A stretch of DNA of 64,000 nucleotides. It comes from Photorhabdus cinerea. Lineage in GTDB: Bacteria > Pseudomonadota > Gammaproteobacteria > Enterobacterales > Enterobacteriaceae. A model generated the notes under the pieces. That model saw only the letters and a list, made by a program, of their open reading frames with translations. It was not told the origin of the DNA and ran no database searches. Positions 53,793-61,826 of the stretch are shown piece after piece; positions within the stretch are counted from its first letter, which is position 1, and every line of letters begins with the position of its first letter. A program made the translations under genes and the position numbers. The stretch lies in contig NZ_PUJW01000006.1 in assembly GCF_011189575.1 (NCBI RefSeq), positions 124,001-188,000 of the forward strand, read 5' to 3'.

Positions 53793-55134
53793 CCGAAACT
53801 TACGCCTGCAAGTTATCTTGAATGCCGTTGATAAAATTACCCGTCCTTTTAAGAGTGCGCAGGCTTCTAACAAACGGCTGGCTGAAACCCTTCGCCAGTC
53901 GCGCCAGCAACTCCGGGAACTGAACCAGCAGGCCGGACGGATCGATGGTTTTCGCAAGGTAAAGCGCCAATTGCTAGAAACCCGGCAGGCTTACCGCAGC
54001 GCTACCGAGCGTGTGGCAGCACTGAACTGTGAAATTAACGCCAGTCAGAACCCGACACAGGCCCAAATCAACCAGCTACAGCGGGCAAAAAACGCAGCTA
54101 GGCAGTTCGAGGAAAAAAATCAATCCCTGAGTCAGTCCCTGCAACGTCAGCGTGATGCCTTGTGCGCCAGCAGTATCTCAACTAACCAGCTTGGACAGGC
54201 GCAGAGACGGATAAACGCGGACATCAACCACACAACCAGTATGCTCCAGCAACAGGAGCAGCAGCTTGGGCGTTTGAGACAGCAGGAACAACGGTTGGCT
54301 AATACCCGCTCTCGCTACCAAAAAATGAAAGATGTGCGTAACCAAATGACGGCAACCGGTGCTGCGGCAACGGCAGCGGGTGTTGGTGCGCTCTATGGCG
54401 CTAAACGGGTGATGATGCCGGGTTATGACTTTGACGTGGGGATGTCGAAGGTGCAAGCGCTGACCCGTTTGGATAAGCATTCTCCCGAACTAAAAAAATT
54501 GCAGGAGCAGGCGCGGCACTTAGGCGCAACAACGGCATTCTCCGCCAATCAGGTCGCGCAGGGACAGAGTTTTTATGCAATGGCCGGCTTTACTCCAGAC
54601 CAGATACGATCAGCCATGCCTGGTACATTGGCGATGTCATTGGCGGGTGATACCGATTTGGCCGCGACGGCGGACATTGGTTCCAATATCCTGACGGGTT
54701 TTAAGCTGAAATCCGAAGAAATGGAACGGGTGAGTGATGTACTAGTGGGTGCCTTTACTCGTTCTAACACTAATCTGATGATGCTGGGTGACACCATGAA
54801 GTATGTTGCCCCTGTAGCGGCAGGCTTAGGGGTTGATATTGAAACCGCCGCTGCGGCGACGGGTAAACTCGGTGATGCCGGTATTCAGGGTAGTATGGCG
54901 GGTACCTCCCTAAGATCCATTTTAGGACGACTGGCTGAACCGCCCGCCACCGCAGCGAAAGCGTTGGCAAAACTGAACATTCAGACTAAGGATGCCAAGG
55001 GCAATCTCCGCGCTTTGCCGGATATTCTGACTGAGCTGGACAAGAAAACTACCAAAATGGGTAACGCCCAGCGTGCCGGCATTTTCAAAGCTATTGCCGG
55101 GGAGGAAGCCTTTTCCGCTCTGTCGGTATTTTAA
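53785..55134 (+). pseudogene. T: Tail tape measure gpT, truncated
   Basis: 449 codons against 815 in P2. Helical start ('RNLRLQVILNAVDKITRPFKSAQASNKRLAETLRQSR') and the conserved 'FDVGMSKVQALTRLDKHSPELKKLQEQARHLGATTAFSANQVAQG' to 'RAGIFKAIAGEEAFSALSVF', then a stop where foreign DNA begins (about 55125-55134). Downstream U and D are missing. Without them no working tail is expected. Confidence 0.92.
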
Positions 55135-55242
55135 GGGACATCTCAGGATTCGGAAAATAAAGCACGTTAATTCGGCAACAGTGGTCGTAGTGGTCTATGC
55201 TGTTGCGCCAGAGGTAATCCCCAGCTAGGTTGATATGCTCCT
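55135..55242 (+). other. Unassigned DNA at the deletion junction
   Basis: 108 bases between truncated T and the 71-bp repeat, with no T homology and no family I recognise. Confidence 0.4.
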
Positions 55243-55313
55243 ACCCCAGCGATAACAGATACTGCAATAGTGACTTATCGAGGGTACTTTCCTGTTCGGC
55301 CTTGATAAATGAA
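55243..55313 (+). repeat. 71-bp direct repeat, copy 1
   Basis: Starts ACCCCAGCGATAACAG and ends CTTGATAAATGAA. Matches 56331-56401 with one difference (G to A near the middle). It abuts the intron fragment. On the reverse strand it reads 'SFIKAEQESTLDKSLLQYLLSLG', which may be part of a protein, but the origin is unknown. Confidence 0.9.
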
Positions 55314-55531
55314 GATGGTTCAACCGTAAAGGTGGTCGTCGCCAACTGACGTGGAAAAAGCTGAATCTGATCCTGAAAATGATGGGTTATCCAACGAAAT
55401 GGAAAACCCGATCAATATTCAGGGCTCGCTGAATATGTGTGGGGGTTCTGATCTGTTGGGAGCCGGATGCGGTAGTTCCGCACGTCCGGTTCTAAGGAGG
55501 GGTCCGTCCGGGTAACCGGCGGGTCTACTCA
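55313..55531 (+). mobile_element. Group II intron 3' fragment
   Basis: 55313-55432 encodes the end of an intron reverse transcriptase/maturase: 'RWFNRKGGRRQLTWKKLNLI', then 'LKMMGYPTKWKTRSIFRAR' and a stop. After it, 55460-55493 is a domain V hairpin (34 nt: GAGCCG...GCGGTAGTTCCGC...CGGTTCT), followed by a domain VI-like stem and the intron end near GGGTCTACTC (55521-55530). The 5' part of the intron is missing, so it cannot splice or move alone. Confidence 0.88.
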
Positions 55532-55568
55532 ACTCAAGCCCCAATTAACAAACTTAAGAAGCGAAAAA

Positions 55569-55630
55569 CGACGTCATTGTTTGACATCATAATGGGACCA
55601 AAATAGAATGATATCATCAAATGACGTCAA
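55569..55630 (+). promoter_or_regulatory. hicAB promoter and operator candidates
   Basis: TTGACA (55581-55586), 17-base spacer, TAGAAT (55604-55609). The palindrome ATGATATCAT (55608-55617) overlaps the -10, and two GACGTCA sites (55570-55576 and 55623-55629) flank the promoter. These are good candidates for HicB binding and self-repression. Confidence 0.7.
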
Positions 55631-55641
55631 TGGGATGAAAG

Positions 55642-55920
55642 ATGATTAAGGTTAAAGAGCTGAGTTCAAAGCACCGCAAGACCCTTGCGGATGTGCTGAC
55701 CATCCCGCCGAAATCCGGCATAAAATGGGATGATGTAGTCAGCCTGATTAACAAACTGGGGGGGAAGATCAAGAACGGCAATGGATCACGCCGGAAGTTT
55801 ATCCTCATGGGCTCAGTCTATCAGACTCATCAACCTCATCCTGGTAACGTAATGGATAAAGGCGCAGTAAATGGCCTTCGTGAGTGGTTCGAAAATGTAA
55901 TAGGGGTCGAACATGATTAA
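55642..55920 (+). CDS. hicA: HicA toxin (mRNA interferase)
   Basis: 92 residues. 'GIKWDDVVSLINKLGGKIKNGNGSRRKFILMG' and the catalytic His63 in 'YQTHQPHPGN' fit the double-stranded-RNA-binding HicA fold. It would cleave mRNA when free of HicB. Slightly longer at the N-terminus than typical HicA. Overlaps hicB by 8 bases. Confidence 0.88.
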   Translation: MIKVKELSSKHRKTLADVLTIPPKSGIKWDDVVSLINKLGGKIKNGNGSRRKFILMGSVYQTHQPHPGNVMDKGAVNGLREWFENVIGVEHD

Positions 55921-56260
55921 AAGCAACAACATTATGACTATCGACGGCCATCCCGCTTCTGTTATCTACGAAGCAGAAATTAGGGCCTTCCGCGGCAAGT
56001 TTCTGGATGTCACTGGATATTGTGATTTCGTATCAAACAGTATTGACGGGCTTGAAAAAGAGGGACAAATTTCACTGGCTGAATATATAGAAACGTGCGA
56101 GGAAGAGGGAATTAACCCATTCAAGGAAGAGGGCAAGCTAAAATCTTTTACTCTTCGTTATCCTGGCTGGCTGGAAGCTCGCTTGACTGCGGCGACAATA
56201 TCACACGCAGTCTCAAAGAACCAGTTCATAGTTCAGCTGCTTGAGCGGGAACTTCAATAA
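55913..56260 (+). CDS. hicB: HicB antitoxin
   Basis: 115 residues: degraded RNase H-like fold ('TIDGHPASVIYEAEIRAFRGKFLDVTGYCDFVSNSIDGLEKEGQISLAEYIETCEEEGI') and a C-terminal ribbon-helix-helix ('KSFTLRYPGWLEARLTAATISHAVSKNQFIVQLLERELQ') for DNA binding. It neutralises HicA and probably binds the operator at 55569-55630. Confidence 0.88.
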   Translation: MIKSNNIMTIDGHPASVIYEAEIRAFRGKFLDVTGYCDFVSNSIDGLEKEGQISLAEYIETCEEEGINPFKEEGKLKSFTLRYPGWLEARLTAATISHAVSKNQFIVQLLERELQ

Positions 56261-56330
56261 AATAGATAATGCCGGACAGTGACAAAACTTGTTTTTATTG
56301 CTGTTTGGGGTTGTTGGGGTCTACTCAACC

Positions 56331-56401
56331 ACCCCAGCGATAACAGATACTGCAATAGTGACTTATCGAGGATACTTTCCTGTTCGGCCTTGATAAATGA
56401 A
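56331..56401 (+). repeat. 71-bp direct repeat, copy 2
   Basis: Second copy of 55243-55313, directly after the second GGGTCTACTCAAC (56318-56330). Confidence 0.9.
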
Positions 56402-56488
56402 AAAGCCTACAGTATGTGGGATTGATAGATCTGTTAAGGTGATGGTTAAATTTTAATTAAGTATTTCTTATGAAAGTAATTTGTGGTG

Positions 56489-56510
56489 AAAGCCCCGTTT
56501 AAGGGGCTTT
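56489..56510 (+). terminator. Terminator near the right prophage end
   Basis: AAAGCCCC-GTTTAA-GGGGCTTT, an exact stem with T's, just inside attR, probably the old terminator of the D-ogr region. Confidence 0.8.
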
Positions 56511-56518
56511 GTCGTCAA

Positions 56519-56536
56519 TGTGGACATTGGGTGGAC
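56519..56536 (+). promoter_or_regulatory. Integrase arm-type sites, right arm
   Basis: TGTGGAC (56519-56525) and GGTGGAC (56530-56536), with the same 11-base period and orientation as at 29632-29649. Confidence 0.65.
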
Positions 56537-56583
56537 GATGATAGAAAAAGTATATTTATTTTCAATATGTTATGGGTTGTATG

Positions 56584-56603
56584 TAGACACCATTCCTGTC
56601 TTT
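56584..56603 (+). other. attR core repeat
   Basis: TAGACACCATTCCTGTCTTT, one base different from attL at 29504-29523. Marks the right end of the prophage. Confidence 0.85.
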
Positions 56604-56809
56604 TCCCCCGCCTTCTGGTGGTTTGTTTATCTGGCTAAGATTAATTTATTTTAAAATCAACCAGATAAATATCAAATTATTAGTATTATTCATATCGGAG
56701 ACCCTTGAACAATTCCGTAGTAAGCGATCTGATGTGGTGATATCTCAGGCTATTTAGTCTTCTTCTTTGTAGTGAGAGTCTTGCTGTTTCATGACGAATG
56801 GAGGTTGCT
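56604..56809. other. Intergenic region after attR
   Basis: Chromosomal DNA between the prophage and the lipid genes. Contains an imperfect AT-rich hairpin (TTATCTGGCT..., about 56628-56668, pairing with CAACCAGATAAA). No gene; the promoter for the lipid trio probably lies here. Confidence 0.3.
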
Positions 56810-56995
56810 GTGAGTCAGATCTTGCAAAACCCTCAGCCTCTTAATTGGACGATTTTGCCAGAAGGTAGTCTTTTCTGTGGTTTTTTTGTTGTTGTTATTC
56901 TGATCAATCCTGTTTATCTTACTTCATTTAACTTAAGTAGATTTAATTATTCATGGTTCTCAGGAAGGGAAATACTATGTCTGGTAACGAAATAA
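56810..56995 (+). CDS. Possible small membrane protein before the lipid genes
   Basis: 61 codons from GTG 56810, with GGAGG five bases upstream, a good ribosome site. 'SQILQNPQPLNWTILPEGSL' then a membrane segment 'FCGFFVVVILINPVYLTSF'. It overlaps the next gene by 19 bases. No family known. Confidence 0.4.
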   Translation: MSQILQNPQPLNWTILPEGSLFCGFFVVVILINPVYLTSFNLSRFNYSWFSGREILCLVTK

Positions 56996-57651
56996 AAGAT
57001 CGACGTCCGATCAAAATGCGCAATTCAGTATGGGCTGGGAAAGCGGCTAAGTGGCTGCAATATCACGGGGTGACACCAAATAGTATATCTGTTGCTAGTG
57101 TTGTTTTTGCTGCATTAGCTGGATTGTGTTTCGCGGCCTGTTTTGAGGGCCAACCCTTCTGGTTAACTTCAGTATTATTGATTATTGGGGCTTTACTTAT
57201 TCAGGTCAGGTTAGTGTGTAATTTATTGGATGGAATGGTTGCTGTTGAAGGTGGTCTGAGGACATCTGCCGGCACTGTTTTTAATGATCTTCCCGATCGT
57301 ATCGCTGATTCTTTTATTTTGATTGGATTGGGATACGGTTTAACTCTTTTCCCATTTGCAATTTCCCTTGGTTGTATTGCGGCATTATTGGCCGTTTTGA
57401 CCGCTTATATTCGCTTATTAGGCGGTACTTGCGGTTTGCCTCAGCGTTTTCTTGGCCCAATGGCGAAACAACATCGTATGGCATTAATTACTGTTGGTTC
57501 AATTGTCGCGGCTTTTTTGCCTCAGTTATGGGGCCAGTATCTTTTGTTTGTGGTATTAGTCGCTATCACCTTGGGTTGTCTCTGGACATGTATTCGTCGA
57601 ACTAGAGTCATATTAAATGAATTGCAAGAGAAGGATGCTTGTAATGAATAA
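56977..57651 (+). CDS. CDP-alcohol phosphatidyltransferase family, YnbA-like
   Basis: 224 residues, about six membrane helices. The family motif D-G-x2-A-R-x8-G-x3-D-x3-D appears as D85-G86-x2-A89-V90-x8-G99-x3-N103-x3-D107, so the Arg and one Asp are replaced. It would join a CDP-linked lipid head with an alcohol, unless the changes alter the reaction. With PlsC and CdsA-like genes behind it, it resembles the E. coli ynbAB group. Start at ATG 56977 after AGGAAGGGA. Confidence 0.75.
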   Translation: MSGNEIKDRRPIKMRNSVWAGKAAKWLQYHGVTPNSISVASVVFAALAGLCFAACFEGQPFWLTSVLLIIGALLIQVRLVCNLLDGMVAVEGGLRTSAGTVFNDLPDRIADSFILIGLGYGLTLFPFAISLGCIAALLAVLTAYIRLLGGTCGLPQRFLGPMAKQHRMALITVGSIVAAFLPQLWGQYLLFVVLVAITLGCLWTCIRRTRVILNELQEKDACNE

Positions 57652-58285
57652 GTCCCAAAAGGTGACACTGGTAAGTAAAGGCATGGGTTCTTTTCTGTCC
57701 GGGCTTTGCCGTTTGTTAACCGGTGTGAGAATTCGTTGGATTGGATGTAAGCCATCAGTGGCTTCCCGAATTTATTATGCTAATCATACCAGTCATCTGG
57801 ATGGGTTAGTTATCTGGGCTGGGTTTCCTCGGGCATTACGTTATCGGGTGCATCCGGTCGCTGCTCGTGATTATTGGAGTAAAACTCGTCTGCGCAGGTA
57901 TTTTATCAATAAAGTTTTTCGGGCAGTGCTTATTGATCGTAGAGGAGAGGATTGTTTAAAGGGAAATACTCTTACGCCAATGGAGGATGTATTAAAACGA
58001 GGGGAGTCTTTAATTTTGTTCCCAGAGGGGACACGAGGAAGTGGGGAGCAAATTAATAAGTTTAAAGGCGGTCTATATTATTTAGCGAAGAAATATCCTG
58101 ATGTTGAGCTTATTCCTGTTTATCTGGAAAATTTAAACAGGGTTTTGCCAAAAGGTTCGGCACTTGTTGTTCCTGTTATTTGTTCGGCAACATTTGGTCA
58201 GCCTTTGGAGAAATTAGGCGAAAAAGAGGAGAAAGCTGATTTTCTCCAGCGGGCTCGTCTGGCATTGGAGGTGTTAATATTATGA
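57644..58285 (+). CDS. Acylglycerophosphate acyltransferase (PlsC family)
   Basis: 213 residues. Catalytic H48-x4-D53 in 'NHTSHLDG' and 'FPEGTRGSG' (126-134) with 'KFKGGLYYLAKKYPDVELIPVYL' fit the PlsC acyltransferase domain. It would acylate a lysophosphatidate-like acceptor for the CdsA-like neighbour. It overlaps both neighbours (8 and 4 bases). Confidence 0.85.
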   Translation: MNKSQKVTLVSKGMGSFLSGLCRLLTGVRIRWIGCKPSVASRIYYANHTSHLDGLVIWAGFPRALRYRVHPVAARDYWSKTRLRRYFINKVFRAVLIDRRGEDCLKGNTLTPMEDVLKRGESLILFPEGTRGSGEQINKFKGGLYYLAKKYPDVELIPVYLENLNRVLPKGSALVVPVICSATFGQPLEKLGEKEEKADFLQRARLALEVLIL

Positions 58286-59226
58286 CTATGCTTAATAATA
58301 AACTACTCCTGTTGCTGGGTGGTATGTTCGTGCCGTTAATTATTGCCAGTATTGTTGGCGCAATACTATCTTTCAAATATTCAAAGGATAACAGTAATGC
58401 GACAATCGATAATCTGAATGCCCGCATCCGTGGCTGGTGGGGAATGTGTGTTGTTTGTTTGTTATCAGTGATTATTGGGCCAATCGGTTCAGTTTTATTA
58501 TTTGCAAGTATGTCATTTTTCGCTTTACGGGAATTTTTTACTCTGACACCAACACGACGAAGTGACCATGAAGCCATGTTTTGGTGTTTCTTTATTTTTA
58601 TGCCATTGCAATATATTGCCGTTGGTATTCAGTGGTATGGTGTGTTTTCTATTTTTATCCCTGTTTATGTTGTCCTGTTTTTACCTGCCCGTATTGCATT
58701 GGCTGGTGATACGACTAATTTTCTAGAGCGGACGGCTAAAATACAGTGGGGAATGTTAGTTGCTGTATTCTGTATTAGTCATGCACCTGCGTTATTGATG
58801 TTGAATATTCCTGGTTATGAAGGGGAAAATGTCGAATTACTCCTGTTTTTGATGATTGTGGTGCAGATGTCGGATGTTTTGCAGTACGTGTTTGGTAAAT
58901 TATTTGGCAAACATCCTATTGTGCCTAAATTGAGTCCTAATAAGACAGTTGAAGGTTTTGTCGGCGGCATTTTGGCGTCGGTTTTATTAGGCATGTCGCT
59001 TTATTGGGTAACGCCATTTTCTCCGTGGGAGGCAGGTTTGATGTCGTTAGCGATTACGCTGATGGGCTTTATTGGTGGCTTGTGTATGTCGGCGATAAAA
59101 CGCGATAGTGGCATTAAAGATTTTGGTGAAATGATTGAAGGTCACGGCGGCATGTTAGACCGAATCGATTCTTTGTGTTTTTCTGCCCCAGTATTTTTTC
59201 ACCTGACACGTTATTTTTATACATAG
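58282..59226 (+). CDS. CDP-diglyceride synthase-like (CdsA/YnbB)
   Basis: 314 residues, about eight membrane helices. 'PKLSPNKTVEGFVGGILAS' and the family signature 'SAIKRDSGIKDFGEMIEGHGGMLDRIDSL' with its acidic and HGG residues are intact. It makes CDP-diacylglycerol from CTP and phosphatidate. This would be a second Cds in the cell besides the housekeeping one. Confidence 0.88.
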   Translation: MTMLNNKLLLLLGGMFVPLIIASIVGAILSFKYSKDNSNATIDNLNARIRGWWGMCVVCLLSVIIGPIGSVLLFASMSFFALREFFTLTPTRRSDHEAMFWCFFIFMPLQYIAVGIQWYGVFSIFIPVYVVLFLPARIALAGDTTNFLERTAKIQWGMLVAVFCISHAPALLMLNIPGYEGENVELLLFLMIVVQMSDVLQYVFGKLFGKHPIVPKLSPNKTVEGFVGGILASVLLGMSLYWVTPFSPWEAGLMSLAITLMGFIGGLCMSAIKRDSGIKDFGEMIEGHGGMLDRIDSLCFSAPVFFHLTRYFYT

Positions 59227-59552
59227 TGGAGTGGAAAGATACTAACGTAATGAATGAGGATTATAGGTGTGAGCACTGTGGCGTTGGTTACCGCAGTGCT
59301 GGTTTCTGTTTTGTTGGTGACTTGTGACAATCTGCTGGTAAGGTGTATTTTTGGTGAGTATGTGAAATGTGGGACTGTAATTAAATTATTTTCAGTTAAA
59401 TTGATCTCAAAAAGGGACTCATTGTTAATGCAGACTTGGTTTTTTACCGTATTATATGTAGGGTTGAATCAATTCAGCATGATTGTCTCAGTGCGTTAGG
59501 CAATAACAGGTTAAAAAGGCAGATTTCTGTTTCAGGCAAAGTGATAGCATAC
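59227..59552 (+). other. Gap with a doubtful small membrane frame
   Basis: A frame at 59254-59499 (GTG 59269 possible) has a hydrophobic start 'STVALVTAVLVSVLLVTCDNLLVRCIF' but no recognised family and weak ribosome site. It may be a small membrane protein or chance. Confidence 0.25.
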
Positions 59553-59574
59553 GAAGCCCGCTGTTAGCGGGTTT
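59553..59574 (+). terminator. Terminator before pfkA
   Basis: AAGCCCGCT-GTT-AGCGGGTTT stem-loop, 33 bases before pfkA, ending the lipid operon. Confidence 0.7.
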
Positions 59575-59606
59575 GCAAATATTACATCTACAAGTCAGAG
59601 GTCATC

Positions 59607-60578
59607 ATGGTCAATGAGATCAAAAGAATCGGTGTCTTAACGAGTGGCGGTGATGCGCCGGGTATGAATGCGGCTATTCGCGGTGTGGTTCGTGCAGGAT
59701 TAACCGAAGGGTTAGAAGTTTTCGGTATTTATGATGGTTATCTTGGCTTGTATAAGAACCGCATGAAGAAACTCGACCGTTTCAGCGTATCCGATATGAT
59801 TAACCGTGGTGGTACTTTCCTGGGCTCAGCTCGTTTCCCTGAGTTTAGAGATGAGAAGGTGCGGGCTATCGCTATTGAGAATATGAGAAATAATGGCCTT
59901 GATGCACTGGTCGTCATTGGTGGTGATGGTTCTTATCTTGGGGCGAAGAAGCTGACAGAAGCGGGTTTCCCATGTATTGGTCTGCCAGGCACTATTGATA
60001 ATGATGTGGCGGGTACAGATTATACTATCGGCTATTTCACTGCGCTGGAAACGGTTGTTGAAGCCATTGACCGGCTGCGTGATACTTCGACTTCCCACAA
60101 ACGTATTTCTATCGTTGAAGTGATGGGGCGTTATTGTGGTGATCTGACTTTGTCAGCTGCAATTGCGGGGGGATGTGAGTTTATCGTGTTGCCCGAAGTC
60201 TCATTTAGCCGTGATGAACTGGTTGCTGAAATTAAAGCAGGTATTGATAAAGGTAAACGCCATGCGATCGTTGCGATTACTGAACACGTTTGTGATGTGT
60301 ATGAACTGGCGAGACATATTGAAAAAGAGACTTATCATGAAACTCGTGCAACGGTTTTAGGCCATATTCAGCGTGGTGGTTCCCCGGTTGCTTATGATCG
60401 TATTCTGGCTTCTCGCATGGGAGCATATTCTATTCAATTGCTGCTGGAAGGTTATGGTGGTCGTTGTGTTGGTATCCAGAACGAGAAACTTGTTCACCAT
60501 GACATCATTGATGCAGTGCAGAATATGAAACGTGTGTTTAAACAGGATTGGCTGGAAACCGCGAAAAAACTGTATTAA
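59607..60578 (+). CDS. pfkA: 6-phosphofructokinase I
   Basis: 323 residues. 'GVLTSGGDAPGMNAAIRGVVR', 'VVIGGDGSYLGAKKL' and 'GLPGTIDNDVAGTDYTIGYFTA' (catalytic Asp of TIDND) are the standard ATP-dependent PFK motifs. It phosphorylates fructose-6-phosphate in glycolysis. The start carries three more residues than E. coli (MVNEIKRIGV). Confidence 0.98.
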   Translation: MVNEIKRIGVLTSGGDAPGMNAAIRGVVRAGLTEGLEVFGIYDGYLGLYKNRMKKLDRFSVSDMINRGGTFLGSARFPEFRDEKVRAIAIENMRNNGLDALVVIGGDGSYLGAKKLTEAGFPCIGLPGTIDNDVAGTDYTIGYFTALETVVEAIDRLRDTSTSHKRISIVEVMGRYCGDLTLSAAIAGGCEFIVLPEVSFSRDELVAEIKAGIDKGKRHAIVAITEHVCDVYELARHIEKETYHETRATVLGHIQRGGSPVAYDRILASRMGAYSIQLLLEGYGGRCVGIQNEKLVHHDIIDAVQNMKRVFKQDWLETAKKLY

Positions 60579-60622
60579 TTATTCCCTGTTGCCTGTAAAT
60601 GCAGGAAAATTTGTATCTGTTG

Positions 60623-60648
60623 CAGCCTCGTTGGAGGCTGTAATTTTT
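60623..60648 (+). terminator. Terminator after pfkA
   Basis: CAGCCTC-GTTG-GAGGCTG followed by TAATTTTT. Confidence 0.85.
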
Positions 60649-60761
60649 CCTCAGTATATTCCTCTGGCGTATAAGTGAATGCTTTTAATTATTTCTGAGA
60701 GATAACGCTTTCTGTCAGCCTTGAATTTCATAACAGTTAAAACCGTTTGGGAGAAATCCAG

Positions 60762-61763
60762 ATGAAAGTCAGATGGCATGTGGGATTGGCGTTACTGTTT
60801 GTTGCTAGTAGCAGCCTGTGGGCAAAAGATCTTCAGCTTCTTAATGTTTCCTATGATCCAACCAGAGAGTTTTATCAGCAATATAATCAGGAATTTAGTC
60901 ATTATTGGCAGCAGAAGACTGGGGATAAAGTGATAATCCGGCAATCTCATGGCGGTTCCGGTAAGCAGGCAACTTCTGTTATCAATGGCCTTGATGCGGA
61001 TGTTGTGACGCTGGCTTTGGCCTATGATGTGGATGCGATTGCCGAGCGCGGTCGGATAGATAAAGCATGGATTAAGCGGTTGCGAGATAACTCAGCACCT
61101 TATACTTCAACAATTGTTTTTCTGGTGCGGAAAGGCAATCCGAAACAGATTAAAGACTGGTCAGATTTAATTCGTACAGGTGTATCTGTTGTGACACCCA
61201 ATCCAAAAACATCAGGTGGAGCGCGCTGGAACTATCTGGCTGCATGGGGTTATGGGTTGGCTCATAACAATCAGGATCAGGATAAAGCGAAAGCGTTTGT
61301 GAAAGCACTTTACCAAAATGTTGAAGTGTTAGATTCAGGTGCAAGGGGAGCGACCAATACTTTTGTCGAACGTGGCCTTGGAGATGTATTAATTGCCTGG
61401 GAGAATGAGGCGTTATTGGTTATCAATGAGCTTGATAAAGACAAATTCGAAATTGTGACACCAAGTTCTTCAATTCTTGCTGAGCCAACAGTTTCTGTTG
61501 TTGATAAAGTGGTTGATAAACGTGGTAGTCGTGAGCTGGCAACGGAATATCTACAATACCTTTACTCTCCTGCTGGGCAAGAGATAGCCGCTAAAAACTA
61601 TTATCGTCCACGTGATAAAGCGGTTGCCGATAAATACCGGTCTGTTTTTCCTGAATTGGAATTATTTACTGTCGACGAAGTATTTGGTGGTTGGGGAAAA
61701 GCTCAGAAGGTACATTTTGTGACAGGTGGTGTGTTTGATGAGATTATTCAGCGCCAGAAATAA
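60762..61763 (+). CDS. sbp: Sulfate-binding periplasmic protein
   Basis: 333 residues. Signal peptide about 1-19 (cleavage near LWA-KD), 'LLNVSYDPTREFYQQYNQEFSHYW' and 'RQSHGGSGKQATSVINGLDADVVTLALAYDVDAIA' are the Sbp/CysP family start. It feeds sulfate to the CysTWA importer. ATG 60762 has GGGAG before it. Confidence 0.96.
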   Translation: MKVRWHVGLALLFVASSSLWAKDLQLLNVSYDPTREFYQQYNQEFSHYWQQKTGDKVIIRQSHGGSGKQATSVINGLDADVVTLALAYDVDAIAERGRIDKAWIKRLRDNSAPYTSTIVFLVRKGNPKQIKDWSDLIRTGVSVVTPNPKTSGGARWNYLAAWGYGLAHNNQDQDKAKAFVKALYQNVEVLDSGARGATNTFVERGLGDVLIAWENEALLVINELDKDKFEIVTPSSSILAEPTVSVVDKVVDKRGSRELATEYLQYLYSPAGQEIAAKNYYRPRDKAVADKYRSVFPELELFTVDEVFGGWGKAQKVHFVTGGVFDEIIQRQK

Positions 61764-61766
61764 ATA

Positions 61767-61788
61767 GCCGCCGTAGTTATACGGCGGC
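61767..61788. terminator. Shared terminator between sbp and tpiA
   Basis: GCCGCCGT-AGTTAT-ACGGCGGC, between the convergent sbp and tpiA genes; likely works in both directions. Confidence 0.75.
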
Positions 61789-61826
61789 CAATGACTATTT
61801 TATGGTCATATTGATAAAACGATGAA

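Larger units (their letters stand above)
29504..56603 (+). mobile_element. P2-like prophage, defective
   Basis: About 27.1 kb between 20-bp repeats (29504-29523 and 56584-56603). Gene order is that of integrated P2: int-C-cox-early genes-A-[moron]-cos-Q-P-O-N-M-L-X-lysis-R-S-V-W-J-I-H-G-FI-FII-E-E'-T. The site after cpxP matches the P2 locI neighbourhood as I recall it. Lesions: O frameshift, T cut short, U, D and ogr absent. The moron slot holds a KAP NTPase, and the deleted tail end holds group II intron debris and HicAB. Confidence 0.93.

Noticed and set aside
29504..56603. R-type tailocin (xenorhabdicin-like) instead of a prophage
   Set aside because: Capsid, portal, terminase, cos-like site, integrase and repressor are all present, and the tail set lacks U, D and most of T; a decayed P2 prophage fits better.
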